DNA from: Cognatundibacterium griseum
GTDB lineage: Bacteria > Pseudomonadota > Gammaproteobacteria > Burkholderiales > Burkholderiaceae_D
Reading direction: 5' to 3'
Length of the DNA: 64,000 nt
Assembly: GCF_014284195.1 (NCBI RefSeq)
Contig: NZ_JACOGC010000001.1
Span: 310,001-374,000, forward strand
Shown here: positions 53,447-62,249 of the stretch, one piece after another
How positions within the stretch are numbered: the first letter of the stretch is position 1
Layout of the letters: every line of letters starts with the position of its first letter
Translations under genes and position numbers: made by a program
Notes under the pieces: model-generated
Told to the model about the DNA's origin: nothing
What the model saw: only the letters and a program-made list of their open reading frames with translations
Databases searched by the model: none

Positions 53447-53530
53447 TTTCAAAATAAAATTATAAATGGAATTTATAGACATAACAAAAAATAGTGTTCG
53501 TTAAATTTCAAAAATAACTTTATTTTGAAA
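53447..53530. promoter_or_regulatory. AT-rich divergent operator region between lrp-type gene and glmS
   Basis: The half-site TTTCAAAATAA occurs at 53447-53457. A 25-bp imperfect palindrome built from related halves, TTTCAAAAATA (53506-53516) and TATTTTGAAA (53521-53530), lies nearer glmS. The pattern suits an Lrp-family regulator acting on both genes; this is an inference. Confidence 0.5.
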
Positions 53531-53593
53531 GAAAGTGTCGCGATAACTGTTTTAGCATCATCACATTCCTGATTCACCTGATAAGAGGTCATT

Positions 53594-55411
53594 ATGTGCG
53601 GTATCGTCGGCGCAGTTGCACAACGTAATATCACCCCAGTATTGCTGGAAGGCTTAAAACGTCTTGAATACCGCGGCTATGATTCCTGCGGCGTCGCCCT
53701 GCATGTGGACGGCAGACTGCAGCGCTCGCGCAGCACCTCCCGCGTGGCAGAGCTGCAGGCGCAGGTGGAGCAAAGCGGTCTCGCAGGTTTTACCGGCATC
53801 GCCCACACCCGCTGGGCCACGCATGGCGTGCCATCCTCCGCCAATGCGCACCCGCATTTTTCCCGCGAACGGATTGCGCTGGTGCATAACGGCATCATTG
53901 AAAACCACGAAGAACTGCGTGCCGAGCTGACGGCCGCCGGCTATGTGTTTGAAAGTCAGACCGATACCGAAGTAATCGCACATCTGGTCGATCATCTGTA
54001 TCAGGGCGATCTGTTTGAATGTGTGCAGCAGGCTGTCAAACGTCTGACAGGGGCTTACGCGATTGCTGTTTTTTGCCGTGATGAGCCGCACCGCGTAATC
54101 GGTGCGCGCCAGGGCTCGCCGCTGATCGTCGGCATCGGCCAGGGAGAAAATTTCCTCGCTTCCGACGCGATGGCGCTGGCAGGCACCACCGACCAGATCA
54201 TTTATCTGGAAGAAGGCGACGTGGTTGACCTGCAATTGCAGCGTTGCTGGATCGTCGATGCTGGTGGCAAAGCCGTCCAGCGCGAAGTGCGCACCGTCCA
54301 TGCGCACAGCGGCGCTGCCGAGCTCGGCCCTTACCGGCACTACATGCAGAAAGAAATTTTCGAGCAGCCGCGTGCCATCAGCGACACCCTGGAAGGTGTG
54401 AGCAGCATCATGCCGGAACTATTCGGTGATCAGGCATACGGCATTTTCAAACAGATCGACTCCGTATTGATTCTTGCCTGCGGCACCAGCTACTACGCAG
54501 GCCTGACCGCCAAATACTGGCTCGAATCCATCGCCAAAATTCCGGTCAATGTGGAAATCGCCAGCGAATACCGTTACCGCGAGAGCGTACCCAATCCGGC
54601 GACCCTGGTAGTCACCATTTCCCAGAGCGGCGAAACCGCCGATACGCTGGCCGCCCTGAAACACGCGCGCAGCCGCGGTATGCAACACACACTGACAATC
54701 TGTAATGTCGCCACCAGCGCCATGGTGCGCGAATGCGTGCTGTCCTACATCACCCACGCCGGTGTCGAAGTCGGGGTGGCGTCCACCAAGGCATTCACCA
54801 CCCAGCTCGCCGCTTTATTCCTGCTGACGCTGACGCTGGCGCAAAGCAAAGGCCGCCTGAGTGATGCCGATGAAGCCAACCATATCAAAGCCCTGCGCCA
54901 CCTGCCGCTTGCCATCAGCGCCGTGCTGGCGCTGGAACCGCAGATCATCGCCTGGGCAGAAGAATTTGCCGACAAGGAAAACGCCTTGTTTCTCGGTCGC
55001 GGTCTGCATTACCCGATCGCACTGGAAGGCGCGCTGAAGCTCAAAGAAATTTCCTACATCCACGCAGAAGCCTATCCCGCCGGCGAACTCAAGCACGGCC
55101 CGCTGGCGCTCGTGACCAAGGAAATGCCTGTTGTGACCGTGGCACCGAACGATGCCCTGATCGAAAAACTCAAATCCAACATGCAGGAAGTGCGCGCGCG
55201 CGGCGGCGAACTCTATGTCTTTGCTGACGCCGATTCACGCATCAGCTCAAGCGAAGGCGTCCACGTCATCCGCATGCCAGAACACTACGGCCAGCTCTCC
55301 GCCATCCTGCACGTGATCCCGCTGCAACTGCTCGCCTACCACACCGCCCTGGCCCGCGGCACCGACGTCGATAAGCCCCGTAATCTGGCCAAATCGGTAA
55401 CGGTGGAGTAA
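53594..55411 (+). CDS. glmS: Glutamine-fructose-6-phosphate aminotransferase (isomerizing)
   Basis: A 605-residue enzyme. The N-terminal Ntn-hydrolase glutaminase domain has catalytic Cys2 ([12 protein letters not shown]) and [16 protein letters not shown]. Two SIS isomerase domains follow ([38 protein letters not shown]), ending in [11 protein letters not shown], the conserved terminus that is also the TnsD target in Tn7. It makes GlcN-6-P, the first step of UDP-GlcNAc synthesis. An AAGAGG ribosome site precedes it. Confidence 0.97.
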   Translation: MCGIVGAVAQRNITPVLLEGLKRLEYRGYDSCGVALHVDGRLQRSRSTSRVAELQAQVEQSGLAGFTGIAHTRWATHGVPSSANAHPHFSRERIALVHNGIIENHEELRAELTAAGYVFESQTDTEVIAHLVDHLYQGDLFECVQQAVKRLTGAYAIAVFCRDEPHRVIGARQGSPLIVGIGQGENFLASDAMALAGTTDQIIYLEEGDVVDLQLQRCWIVDAGGKAVQREVRTVHAHSGAAELGPYRHYMQKEIFEQPRAISDTLEGVSSIMPELFGDQAYGIFKQIDSVLILACGTSYYAGLTAKYWLESIAKIPVNVEIASEYRYRESVPNPATLVVTISQSGETADTLAALKHARSRGMQHTLTICNVATSAMVRECVLSYITHAGVEVGVASTKAFTTQLAALFLLTLTLAQSKGRLSDADEANHIKALRHLPLAISAVLALEPQIIAWAEEFADKENALFLGRGLHYPIALEGALKLKEISYIHAEAYPAGELKHGPLALVTKEMPVVTVAPNDALIEKLKSNMQEVRARGGELYVFADADSRISSSEGVHVIRMPEHYGQLSAILHVIPLQLLAYHTALARGTDVDKPRNLAKSVTVE

Positions 55412-55432
55412 TACCGCTAGGTGGAGGGTGAC

Positions 55433-55458
55433 TGTCCCGACAATTAAAGTCATAAACT
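55433..55458 (+). mobile_element. Tn7-like transposon end (right-end type) downstream of glmS
   Basis: TGTCCC opens at 55433, followed by GACAATTAAAGTCATAAACT (55439-55458), which differs by only a few bases from the TnsB-binding repeat at the right end of Tn7. It starts 21 bp after the glmS stop, where Tn7 elements insert. GTGAC at 55428-55432 is the presumed 5-bp target duplication. Only one end is clear, so the element is a relic. Confidence 0.75.
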
Positions 55459-55473
55459 AAAATCTTCAAGAAA

Positions 55474-55509
55474 ATGCCCAAACCTGGAATATCAGGCTTG
55501 GGTATTTTG
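55474..55509 (+). terminator. Rho-independent terminator after glmS
   Basis: A 13-bp imperfect stem (ATGCCCAAACCTG / CAGGCTTGGGTAT, loop 6) is followed by TTTTG. It lies 62 bp past glmS, within the Tn7-like end, and may insulate the element from glmS transcription. Confidence 0.7.
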
Positions 55510-55646
55510 TATTTGAATCCAGTCAAAATTGAGCCCTTGATTTATCGTAACCTCGCTGTAGCGTATTTTGGTGTGATGCCAATATCAACGATGACATGGT
55601 GGAGATCCATAGAAAGTTGAATTATTTAACGTGTTAGGGAGTAGCC

Positions 55647-56033
55647 ATGCCATTCTTCAACTCAGAACTGACACCGCTACTGACTCCGCTCCCGAATGAA
55701 ACCTTATTCAGTATTTCGACCCGCCACCACGCATTTTGGGGACATTCTCTCGCCAGAAAAACGAGTTTGCTGCTGTATGGAAAGGCGCAAGGGGGCTATC
55801 ACCACGATCTGCCAAATTGTCTTCATGCGTTTTGTGAATGTACAGAAAATCGCTATGGAAATATTACGGAAATTTGCTTAGAACGGACGCTACTACGGTT
55901 CTACCGCCGATTTATTTCTGCCAGCGAGACAGCAAATGCGATTACAGTCATGTCTGGGACGAACGTTCGCCATCTCAAACTCAGATTAGGTATCTTACAG
56001 ACCAAGTATTCCCTGCCGCTAGGAGAATGTTGA
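55647..56033 (+). pseudogene. Truncated TniQ/TnsD-like transposition protein
   Basis: A 128-residue reading frame behind a GGGAG ribosome site. It shows the N-terminal TniQ/TnsD pattern: TPLPNETLFSISTRHHAFWG, HHDLPNCLHAFCECTENRYG, LERTLLRFYRRFISASE and NVRHLKLRLGILQTKYSLPL. TnsD/TniQ proteins are normally 300-500 residues with zinc fingers and a DNA-binding part; here the frame stops just before the first CPxC-like region. TnsD targets glmS, so its place 235 bp after glmS fits a decayed Tn7-like element. It overlaps the next gene (TGATG). Confidence 0.7.
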
Positions 56034-56458
56034 TGAATAACTTTCAAAGAATGACAAATCCCTTTATAGCATTTTTAATGTTTGGAGCGGTTTTAGTTTT
56101 GATGTCAATTTCTGAAATTTATGGGCGTGCAAGCATTGAAATTGATGGGGTGGTAATAAATCAAGAAGTAGTTTGTCAGCAACCTAGTAACAATCGCTGC
56201 GTTACCAACTATCTTATCAAAAAAAACTCAGTAGAGAGCCAAATCATTTATTCGGCTGGGCCTACGGATCAATCCTTGCCCCGAAATCTGCCTGTTGGAG
56301 CCGAATTGAAAAAGGAGAAATGGAAACTCAAATTTGAACTGAACGGAAAGATTATCAATGATTTTCCAATTGATTTTTATATAGGTTTATTTGTGATCGG
56401 TATGAGCGGAATTGTGACTTGGTTTGTAAAAACAAATAATGATAATAAGAAAATATAA
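56033..56458 (+). CDS. Small membrane protein of unknown function, AT-rich cargo
   Basis: The start at ATG 56033 follows AGGAGA; the frame is open upstream but overlaps the TniQ-like fragment. The 141-residue product has a helix near residues 10-28, a soluble middle part with paired Cys (VVCQQPSNNRC) and beta-rich segments, and a second helix near residues 117-135. The gene is clearly more AT-rich than its surroundings, suggesting horizontal transfer with the Tn7-like element. The layout recalls DUF3592-type proteins, but no family is assigned. Confidence 0.6.
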   Translation: MNNFQRMTNPFIAFLMFGAVLVLMSISEIYGRASIEIDGVVINQEVVCQQPSNNRCVTNYLIKKNSVESQIIYSAGPTDQSLPRNLPVGAELKKEKWKLKFELNGKIINDFPIDFYIGLFVIGMSGIVTWFVKTNNDNKKI

Positions 56459-56564
56459 GGTTTTTTAGATAAATTGTAATTATGAGTGTTGATTTGCATT
56501 AAAACTGCCCCATCCACAAACCGTATTTACACCGAATTTTGAACTACGGGCAGGTTTATGACCG

Positions 56565-56795
56565 ATGTCAGTAGCAGCGTTTGCACTGGAGCTACTGGCC
56601 TATCTTGACCAAGCCAGCAAGATCGCTACCCGGGCGTATATCTACGAGCTGGCGGGCAATGTAGCGCTGAAGATGAACGACAAGCCGCAAGCGATCTCGG
56701 CATTTCAGTCTGCATTGAAAGTGACCCCGGGCCTCGCGCCCAAAGAAAGGCAGGCACTGGAGAAAAAGCTCCTTACGCTGAAGGCCATTAAATAA
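56565..56795 (+). pseudogene. TPR-containing gene fragment
   Basis: A 76-residue frame with a single TPR-like unit (AYIYELAGNVALKMNDKPQA followed by ISAFQSALKVTPG). An in-frame stop lies just upstream and there is no ribosome site, so it is probably the 3' remainder of a longer TPR gene cut at the distal border of the Tn7-like relic. Composition returns to that of the chromosome here. Confidence 0.4.
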
Positions 56796-57005
56796 CCCTG
56801 AAAAACAAAAGGAGAAAATATACGAAGTTTAACGGCTCTATCGTGCTGCTTCATGCCCTGCGCCCTTTATGCTGGACGGTGCGTCAGCTGTTGCTGCAGA
56901 GCGCTCCCCGACGGAAGCTTTTTCGGTGAAGTCGGATCGTAGACAGTGCAGAAAATTCATCACCAGCAAACTGCGAGAGGATTTGCCGCGTGCCGGTTTG
57001 CACAG

Positions 57006-58394
57006 TCAACGCGGGATGTTCAGTTTAAGAATTTCATCCGCAGCACGTAAGCCGGACTGATATGCGCCGTGTACAGTCTGATAATATTTTTTATCGGTTG
57101 CTTCACCGGCAAAAAACACTTTACCTGCAATACTTCTGGCCAGATCATCACGCTGCCCCGGCGTCGATCCGACTGCATTGAAAGAATAAGAGCCACGGGC
57201 GTATGGGTCAGATTTCCAGCGTGTGATCACCGCATCCACCGGCATCGGAATTGGTCTGCCGAACATCGTGCTCAGTATTGATACAGCGCTCTGGATGGCT
57301 TTTTCATCACTCCAGGCTTCGATTTTACTGCCAAATTCAGCAGCATTAAAACCCATCAGTATGGGTTTGCCGGTAGAGCGTGCAAAACTGACCCACTCTG
57401 CCCACTCACCGGCATGGCCGGTACGCGGTAAATGATTCAGCCAGTCCAGATTCGCATTCCAGAAAGTTTCCGGAAACAGCAGGCAATATTTATTCAGTAC
57501 ACCAAAACCCAGCTGACTGATTGCCGCCTGCTTTTGCGATGGCAAAGTTGGCGTAAATCTGATATTGCTGGCTTTCAAAACGCCCAGTGGAAGAGTGACT
57601 ATTGCCATACCTGCGTTGAAAACACCCTGTGAGGTTTCCACCGTCACACCGTCTTTATCACCATAATGCACAGCACTGACTTCGTGGCGCAAGCGAATAT
57701 CCAGACCGGCCGCCAGCGCATTGGTAATGACTTGATAGCCATCCAGAAAAATCGCTTCATCACCCGCATACGAACTGCCGTCATCAAACCACAAACGAGA
57801 TAACTGATCCGCAGAACCACTGTATTCATGCTCAAAATTTGAATTCAGCGTGAAATCGATGATGCGCTGCTCCAGCGGCGGGCGGGTGTCGTAATCGGTT
57901 TCAGCGTAGACCAGTTTGCGCAGCGACGAGTCCGGCCCGCGACGACTTTGTTCAGCGATTACTTCGCTGATTTCTTTGCGTATGCTGTCGATTTTCTTTT
58001 CATCGCGAACACTCAGCATCGTGCTGTCACCATTATACAGTTCGGCCTTTTCAGCATCAGTGGTCACGGTTCGGGCACCGATTTTACGCGCCAGTCTTGC
58101 AACCGGATTCGACAGCCCGGCACCATGTATCCAGGACGCACCGATATCGACAGCAGGGCCGCGCCAGTTTGCATAGGTATGAATTCGCCCGCCGGTACGG
58201 TCACGGGCTTCCAGCACAATCACATCCAAGCCGATATCGTGCAATTTCCGGGTAGCTGCCAGACCAGCAATACCGGCACCAATCACTAACACCTGTGCTG
58301 TATTTTTTTGCGCACTTTGGCCAGCGGCAAGACTGCCCAGGGGTAATAATGGTGACCAGCCTAAACCAGCTTTTAAGATGGTTCTGCGTTTCAT
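57006..58394 (-). CDS. Flavin monoamine oxidase family protein, Tat-exported
   Basis: A 462-residue FAD enzyme with a strong AGGAGG ribosome site. The N-terminus KRRTILKAGLGWSPLLPLGS looks like a twin-arginine signal. The Rossmann motif VIGAGIAGLAATRKLHDIGL, the GG motif DRTGGRIHTY and the C-terminal FAD region VFFAGEATDKKYYQTVHGAY are those of monoamine/polyamine oxidases. It probably oxidises amines in the periplasm with H2O2 release. A remnant of a second copy lies directly upstream. Confidence 0.9.
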   Translation of the reverse strand: MKRRTILKAGLGWSPLLPLGSLAAGQSAQKNTAQVLVIGAGIAGLAATRKLHDIGLDVIVLEARDRTGGRIHTYANWRGPAVDIGASWIHGAGLSNPVARLARKIGARTVTTDAEKAELYNGDSTMLSVRDEKKIDSIRKEISEVIAEQSRRGPDSSLRKLVYAETDYDTRPPLEQRIIDFTLNSNFEHEYSGSADQLSRLWFDDGSSYAGDEAIFLDGYQVITNALAAGLDIRLRHEVSAVHYGDKDGVTVETSQGVFNAGMAIVTLPLGVLKASNIRFTPTLPSQKQAAISQLGFGVLNKYCLLFPETFWNANLDWLNHLPRTGHAGEWAEWVSFARSTGKPILMGFNAAEFGSKIEAWSDEKAIQSAVSILSTMFGRPIPMPVDAVITRWKSDPYARGSYSFNAVGSTPGQRDDLARSIAGKVFFAGEATDKKYYQTVHGAYQSGLRAADEILKLNIPR

Positions 58395-58407
58395 GCTGCC
58401 CTCCTGT

Positions 58408-58560
58408 TCAGGTTGTATATTGCTGACTCAACTCTTCATTCGCTGCACGAAATTTCGACAAATATACGCTGTGTACCGACTGAAAATATTTTATATCCGT
58501 TACCTCACCGGAAAAATACATGCGGCAGCCCAGCGGCGCTGCCCGTACGACCACAACCTG
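58408..58560 (-). pseudogene. C-terminal remnant of a second amine oxidase
   Basis: On the minus strand a frame ending at 58408 reads RMYFSGEVTDIKYFQSVHSV followed by YLSKFRAANEEL. It parallels the end of the intact neighbour (VFFAGEATDKKYYQTVHGAY then QSGLRAADEIL) with many substitutions. An in-frame stop lies about 45 codons upstream, and no larger frame remains. This is the tail of a paralogue whose body has been lost, most likely after tandem duplication. Confidence 0.75.
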
Positions 58561-58795
58561 CCGGCACTAAGCTGCCTGTCATCGAAAAAAATCACGTCTG
58601 TTTATGCCCTGCTACTCTCAATCTGGTTACATTCACTCCGTACAACTTCAACGGATCTCATTTCAAACGCTGGATCTTGCGCGATACGTTTTGAGAAAAA
58701 AAAGAGAAAATCTGGAGATTTGATGGAAATATATCGAAAATGTATCCAACGTAAGAAAAAAACAAAGCAACCAATCCCAACCAGTGGAGAGTCTC

Positions 58796-59152
58796 ATGAG
58801 TCTTAACCGTCTTGTGCCTATGCAGCCTGTCAAGAGTCTATCGGTCAGTGTGGCGTTTTACGAGAAGCTTGGTTTCCGGGTTGAAAGTCGGAATGATGAG
58901 TGGGGGTGGTCGATGTTGTCCTGTGGAAATTGTCAGATCATGCTCGATCAGTCTATTAATCTGCATCCGGACATTCCCCGCATTTCCGTTCTCTATCTTT
59001 ATCCTGACGATCTCGTGGATTTTCGCCGTTGTGCGCAAGAAAATGGGCTCTGCCTTCCTGAGATCGGTGACACATTTTACGGAATGGCCGAATTTCGCAT
59101 AGAAGACCCGGACGGTAATCGCCTCTGGATTGGTCAAGTCAGGGAGCAATAA
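58796..59152 (+). CDS. VOC (glyoxalase/bleomycin resistance) family protein
   Basis: From ATG 58796 (GTGGAG upstream) the product has 118 residues with the VOC betaalphabetabetabeta layout: FYEKLGFRVESRNDEWGWSM, LSCGNCQIML, ISVLYLYPDDLVDFRRCAQE, FRIEDPDGNRLWIGQ. The final ExxxPDGN-type strand is typical. It may be a small metal enzyme or a bleomycin-binding protein; the substrate is unknown. No operon partner is evident. Confidence 0.88.
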   Translation: MSLNRLVPMQPVKSLSVSVAFYEKLGFRVESRNDEWGWSMLSCGNCQIMLDQSINLHPDIPRISVLYLYPDDLVDFRRCAQENGLCLPEIGDTFYGMAEFRIEDPDGNRLWIGQVREQ

Positions 59153-59245
59153 TCCATACTGTTGCAGCATCTGCCTTCTAGCCTGCTTATCTTGCCGGCG
59201 GCATGCGCTGAATGCGATGCATCCGGTGAAACACGCGATTGATCG

Positions 59246-59275
59246 ACAGCAGAAAATATTTTGAAAATATGCTGT
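59246..59275. promoter_or_regulatory. Imperfect inverted repeat upstream of bufA1
   Basis: ACAGC (59246-59250) and GCTGT (59271-59275) flank an AT-rich core containing AAAATATTTT. It lies about 125 bp before the bufferin gene and could bind a regulator; the ends are short and the call is weak. Confidence 0.25.
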
Positions 59276-59400
59276 AAGAAATCCTCATGCAGCGACGACT
59301 ACATCATCAATAGATCGGGCATGCTCTGCGAGACAGGGGCGTGCCGGGGTTTATTGTGAGTCATTTCAGAAATTTATTTCCACTGTAAAGGATCAACATC

Positions 59401-59721
59401 ATGAGCAATTTCACTGCAACACAAAAAAATACCGCCGCCGCTCTCGCGATCGCATTGACAGCAGCCCTGACAACGATGTCGGCACCGGCATCGGCTGCCG
59501 ACAAGATGGGCGGCGATACAGAAAAATGTTTTGGCGTGGCCCTGAAGGGTAAAAACGATTGCAAGGCTGGCGCCGGCACGACCTGCGCCGGCACTTCCAA
59601 GATCGACTATCAGGGCAATGCCTGGTCGACGGTACCTGCCGGAACCTGTGTAAAAACCGTGTCCAAGACTTCACCGACCGGTTTTGGACAGATGGAAGCT
59701 TTCAAGGAAAAGAAAGCCTGA
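59401..59721 (+). CDS. bufA1: Bufferin precursor peptide (BufA1/DUF2282 family)
   Basis: A 106-residue protein with an AAAGGA ribosome site. It has a signal peptide (about residues 1-33, ending ASAAD) and four Cys in the mature part (43, 54, 62, 83) in the pattern [24 protein letters not shown]. This is the DUF2282/BufA1 pattern, the precursor of bufferins, whose Cys are converted to thiooxazoles by the MNIO enzyme BufB to make periplasmic copper-binding peptides. The bufB, bufC and DoxX genes follow directly. Confidence 0.92.
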   Translation: MSNFTATQKNTAAALAIALTAALTTMSAPASAADKMGGDTEKCFGVALKGKNDCKAGAGTTCAGTSKIDYQGNAWSTVPAGTCVKTVSKTSPTGFGQMEAFKEKKA

Positions 59722-59749
59722 TGCGCTATTGAACATCACGGAGCGCTCT

Positions 59750-60658
59750 ATGCTGAAACAATTCTCTGCATCGTTGCCGCATGGCGGCGCTCCGGCTGGC
59801 GCGACCATGCCTTGCCTGCCGGTACGCGCAGGCATAGGCCTGAAACCGGAGCATTTTCATGCGGTGCTGGAAATGCAGCCCGATGTCGGTTTCTTTGAAA
59901 TCCACGCTGAAAATTACATGGTCGATGGCGGCCCATTACATCATTATCTGACCAGAATCCGCGAACAATATCCGCTCTCTTTGCATGGTGTCGGTTTGTC
60001 GATTGGCGGAGAGTCCGCACTGGATACCCGGCATCTGGATAAACTAGCCGCGTTAATCCGGCGCTATGCACCGCAATCATTTTCCGAACACCTGGCCTGG
60101 TCCAGTCACGGTGATGTATTTCTCAACGACTTGCTGCCGGTATCTTATGACGCGACCAGCTTGCAGCGCGTCTGCGACCATATCGATCAGGTGCAGTCGC
60201 ACCTGCAATGCCGGATGCTGCTCGAAAATCCGGCAAGCTATGTGGAATTTTCTTCGTCAAACATGACGGAAGCGGAATTTATCCGCGAGGTGGTGCAACG
60301 CACCGGCTGCGGCCTGTTGCTGGATGTGAACAATGTTTATATCTCCAGCGTCAATCACCAGCGCGACGCCTGCGCCATGATCCGCGCCCTGAGCCTGTTA
60401 CCGGTGGGGGAAGTACATCTGGCTGGATTTGCGCAGGAGACAGATGCTACCGGAGCGCCATTACTGATTGACAGCCACGGTGCCGCCGTTGCGCAGGAAG
60501 TCTGGGGACTATATCAGTACGCGCTGGAACGGTTGGGGCCGGTTGCCACGCTGATCGAGTGGGATAACGATGTTCCGGCGCTGGAGGTCTTATGCCAGGA
60601 GGCGATGCAGGCAGATTGCCTGTTGCAGGATGTTTCCGTATGGGAGCGCATCGCATGA
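59750..60658 (+). CDS. bufB: MNIO-family peptide-modifying oxidase BufB (DUF692)
   Basis: From ATG 59750 (GGAG upstream) the product has 302 residues. The DUF692 TIM-barrel features are seen: [62 protein letters not shown] and VHLAGF. The His, Glu and Asp residues in these motifs are the expected ligands of the multinuclear iron centre. It oxidises Cys of the precursor peptide. It overlaps bufC by ATGA. Confidence 0.93.
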   Translation: MLKQFSASLPHGGAPAGATMPCLPVRAGIGLKPEHFHAVLEMQPDVGFFEIHAENYMVDGGPLHHYLTRIREQYPLSLHGVGLSIGGESALDTRHLDKLAALIRRYAPQSFSEHLAWSSHGDVFLNDLLPVSYDATSLQRVCDHIDQVQSHLQCRMLLENPASYVEFSSSNMTEAEFIREVVQRTGCGLLLDVNNVYISSVNHQRDACAMIRALSLLPVGEVHLAGFAQETDATGAPLLIDSHGAAVAQEVWGLYQYALERLGPVATLIEWDNDVPALEVLCQEAMQADCLLQDVSVWERIA

Positions 60659-61431
60659 GCCAGCAGCAGTTTGCCGATGCCCTGCTGAATCCGGCACTGC
60701 CCGCGCCGTCTGGGCTGAGCACATGGAATGGCTCTGATCCGGCAGCGCGTTTCGCGGTGTACCGCAACAATGTGACGGTGTCGCTGATCGATGCGCTGGC
60801 GGATACCTTCCCCGTCACGCAGCAATTGGTTGGAGAAGATTTTTTCCGTGCCGCTGCCCGGCTGTTTGTGGCGGGTGAGCCGCCGCGGTCGAAAGTCCTG
60901 GCCTTTTACGGTGCGGCATTTCCGGATTTTCTGGCGAATTTTCCACCGGCGGCAACGGTGCCTTATCTGGCAGACGTGGCCCGGCTGGAAATGCTGCGCG
61001 TGCATGCCTGCCATGCGGCAGATTATCCGCAGCCAGCGCCGGAAACGTTGATACACATTCTGGACAAGCCTGATTTGTTGCCTCACTGTCGCCTGCACCT
61101 GCATCCGTCGGTGCGGATTTTCCGGTCGGAATATGCGGCGGTATCGCTCTGGGCGGCGCATCATGGCCTGGGCGACATCGCCAACATAGACCCGGATATC
61201 CCTGAGTCGGCATATATCGTGCGGCCTGCGCTGGAGGTGGAGGTCATTCCGGTATCCGTTGCCGCCGCCGGTTTTCTTGCGCATCTGCTGGCAGGAGCCA
61301 GCTTGGGCGAAGCCGCGGAACTGAGCAGCAGCGCAGGCATGCAAGCAGAACTCGCAGACATTTTTCATCTGCTCATCAGGACCGGATCGGTCACCGGGAT
61401 CAGCCATCTATCAGGAGAACAGCATGAATGA
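60655..61431 (+). CDS. bufC: BufC partner protein (DUF2063 family)
   Basis: A 258-residue protein with the N-terminal DUF2063 domain ([60 protein letters not shown]) and a less conserved C-terminal domain. BufC/HvfC proteins recruit the precursor peptide for the MNIO enzyme. The start overlaps the bufB stop, and the DoxX gene overlaps its end by 8 bp, so the operon is tightly coupled. Confidence 0.9.
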   Translation: MSQQQFADALLNPALPAPSGLSTWNGSDPAARFAVYRNNVTVSLIDALADTFPVTQQLVGEDFFRAAARLFVAGEPPRSKVLAFYGAAFPDFLANFPPAATVPYLADVARLEMLRVHACHAADYPQPAPETLIHILDKPDLLPHCRLHLHPSVRIFRSEYAAVSLWAAHHGLGDIANIDPDIPESAYIVRPALEVEVIPVSVAAAGFLAHLLAGASLGEAAELSSSAGMQAELADIFHLLIRTGSVTGISHLSGEQHE

Positions 61432-61945
61432 ACACCACCACATCAGCCATATCCGCCGCAGTCAGCCATTGATTGCCCTGATTCAGCGGCTGATCACCTT
61501 ATTCGGGCATATTCCGGATTCGCTGATCGCTGCCGTCGGGCGGTTTTCGATTGCGGCCGTATTCTGGAAATCGGGGCAGACAAAAATTCAGGGGCTGGCG
61601 ATTGATCTGATCAGCGGTGAATTCACCCTCGGCTGGCCGCATTTGTCAGATAGCGCGACCGAATTGTTCCGCAGCGAATACCATCTGCCTTGGATCGCGC
61701 CGGAGCTGGCCGCACCGATGGCGGCAATGGCAGAGCATGTTTTTCCTGTGCTGCTCCTGCTGGGGCTGGCAACCCGCTTTTCTGCGCTGGCATTGTTCGG
61801 CATGACCATGGTGATCGAAATTTTCGTGTATCCGGATGCGTATCCCGTGCATGGAACCTGGGCGGCCATACTGCTGTATCTGATGGCCAAAGGACCGGGA
61901 AAAATTTCTGTCGATCACTGGATTGCGCGTTGTGTGCAGCGTTAG
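61424..61945 (+). CDS. DoxX family membrane protein of the bufferin operon
   Basis: A 173-residue protein with four hydrophobic helices and DoxX features (GRFSIAAVFWKSGQTKIQGL, EHVFPVLLLLGLATRFSALA, YPVHGTWAAILLYLMAKGPG). DoxX genes commonly close bufferin and HvfA-type operons. The role is unknown; a redox function in the membrane is one proposal. It overlaps bufC by 8 bp. Confidence 0.9.
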   Translation: MNEHHHISHIRRSQPLIALIQRLITLFGHIPDSLIAAVGRFSIAAVFWKSGQTKIQGLAIDLISGEFTLGWPHLSDSATELFRSEYHLPWIAPELAAPMAAMAEHVFPVLLLLGLATRFSALALFGMTMVIEIFVYPDAYPVHGTWAAILLYLMAKGPGKISVDHWIARCVQR

Positions 61946-62249
61946 AGCAGATACGCCGTGTCCTGATCACATACGCTGACAAACGATTGTTCTGTGTTTC
62001 CGCCATTGCGCGCATCTTCACATATGCCTTCTCGTCAAAATCAACATGACGAATCAACCTGTCGCGGGGGGACATGATTCTTAGCCGATCAGGCCTGTGC
62101 TACACTCAGCCATCGTGCAAGATGCGCAGAAGTTGCCCTGGAAAACTGATGTTATCCGGTCTTCGGCTCTTCACCGATACCCTCCCGGCGACATATCCGG
62201 GCTAGGCTTCGCACAAGTTCTCCTACATTTTACTGAACAGGTCGCCTTC
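61946..62249. other. Intergenic stretch before the DUF1800 gene
   Basis: About 300 bp with no supported gene. A -10-like TACACT lies at about 62101. No terminator or repeat was recognised. Confidence 0.35.

Noticed and set aside
55632..55638. GTTAGGG before the TniQ-like gene as another integron core site
   Set aside because: It does not match GTTRRRY at the last base, and no attC arms surround it.
56941..56950. ACAGTG as the distal end of the Tn7-like element with the same target duplication
   Set aside because: The following bases are CA, not the GTGAC copy expected, and no TnsB-like site lies next to it.
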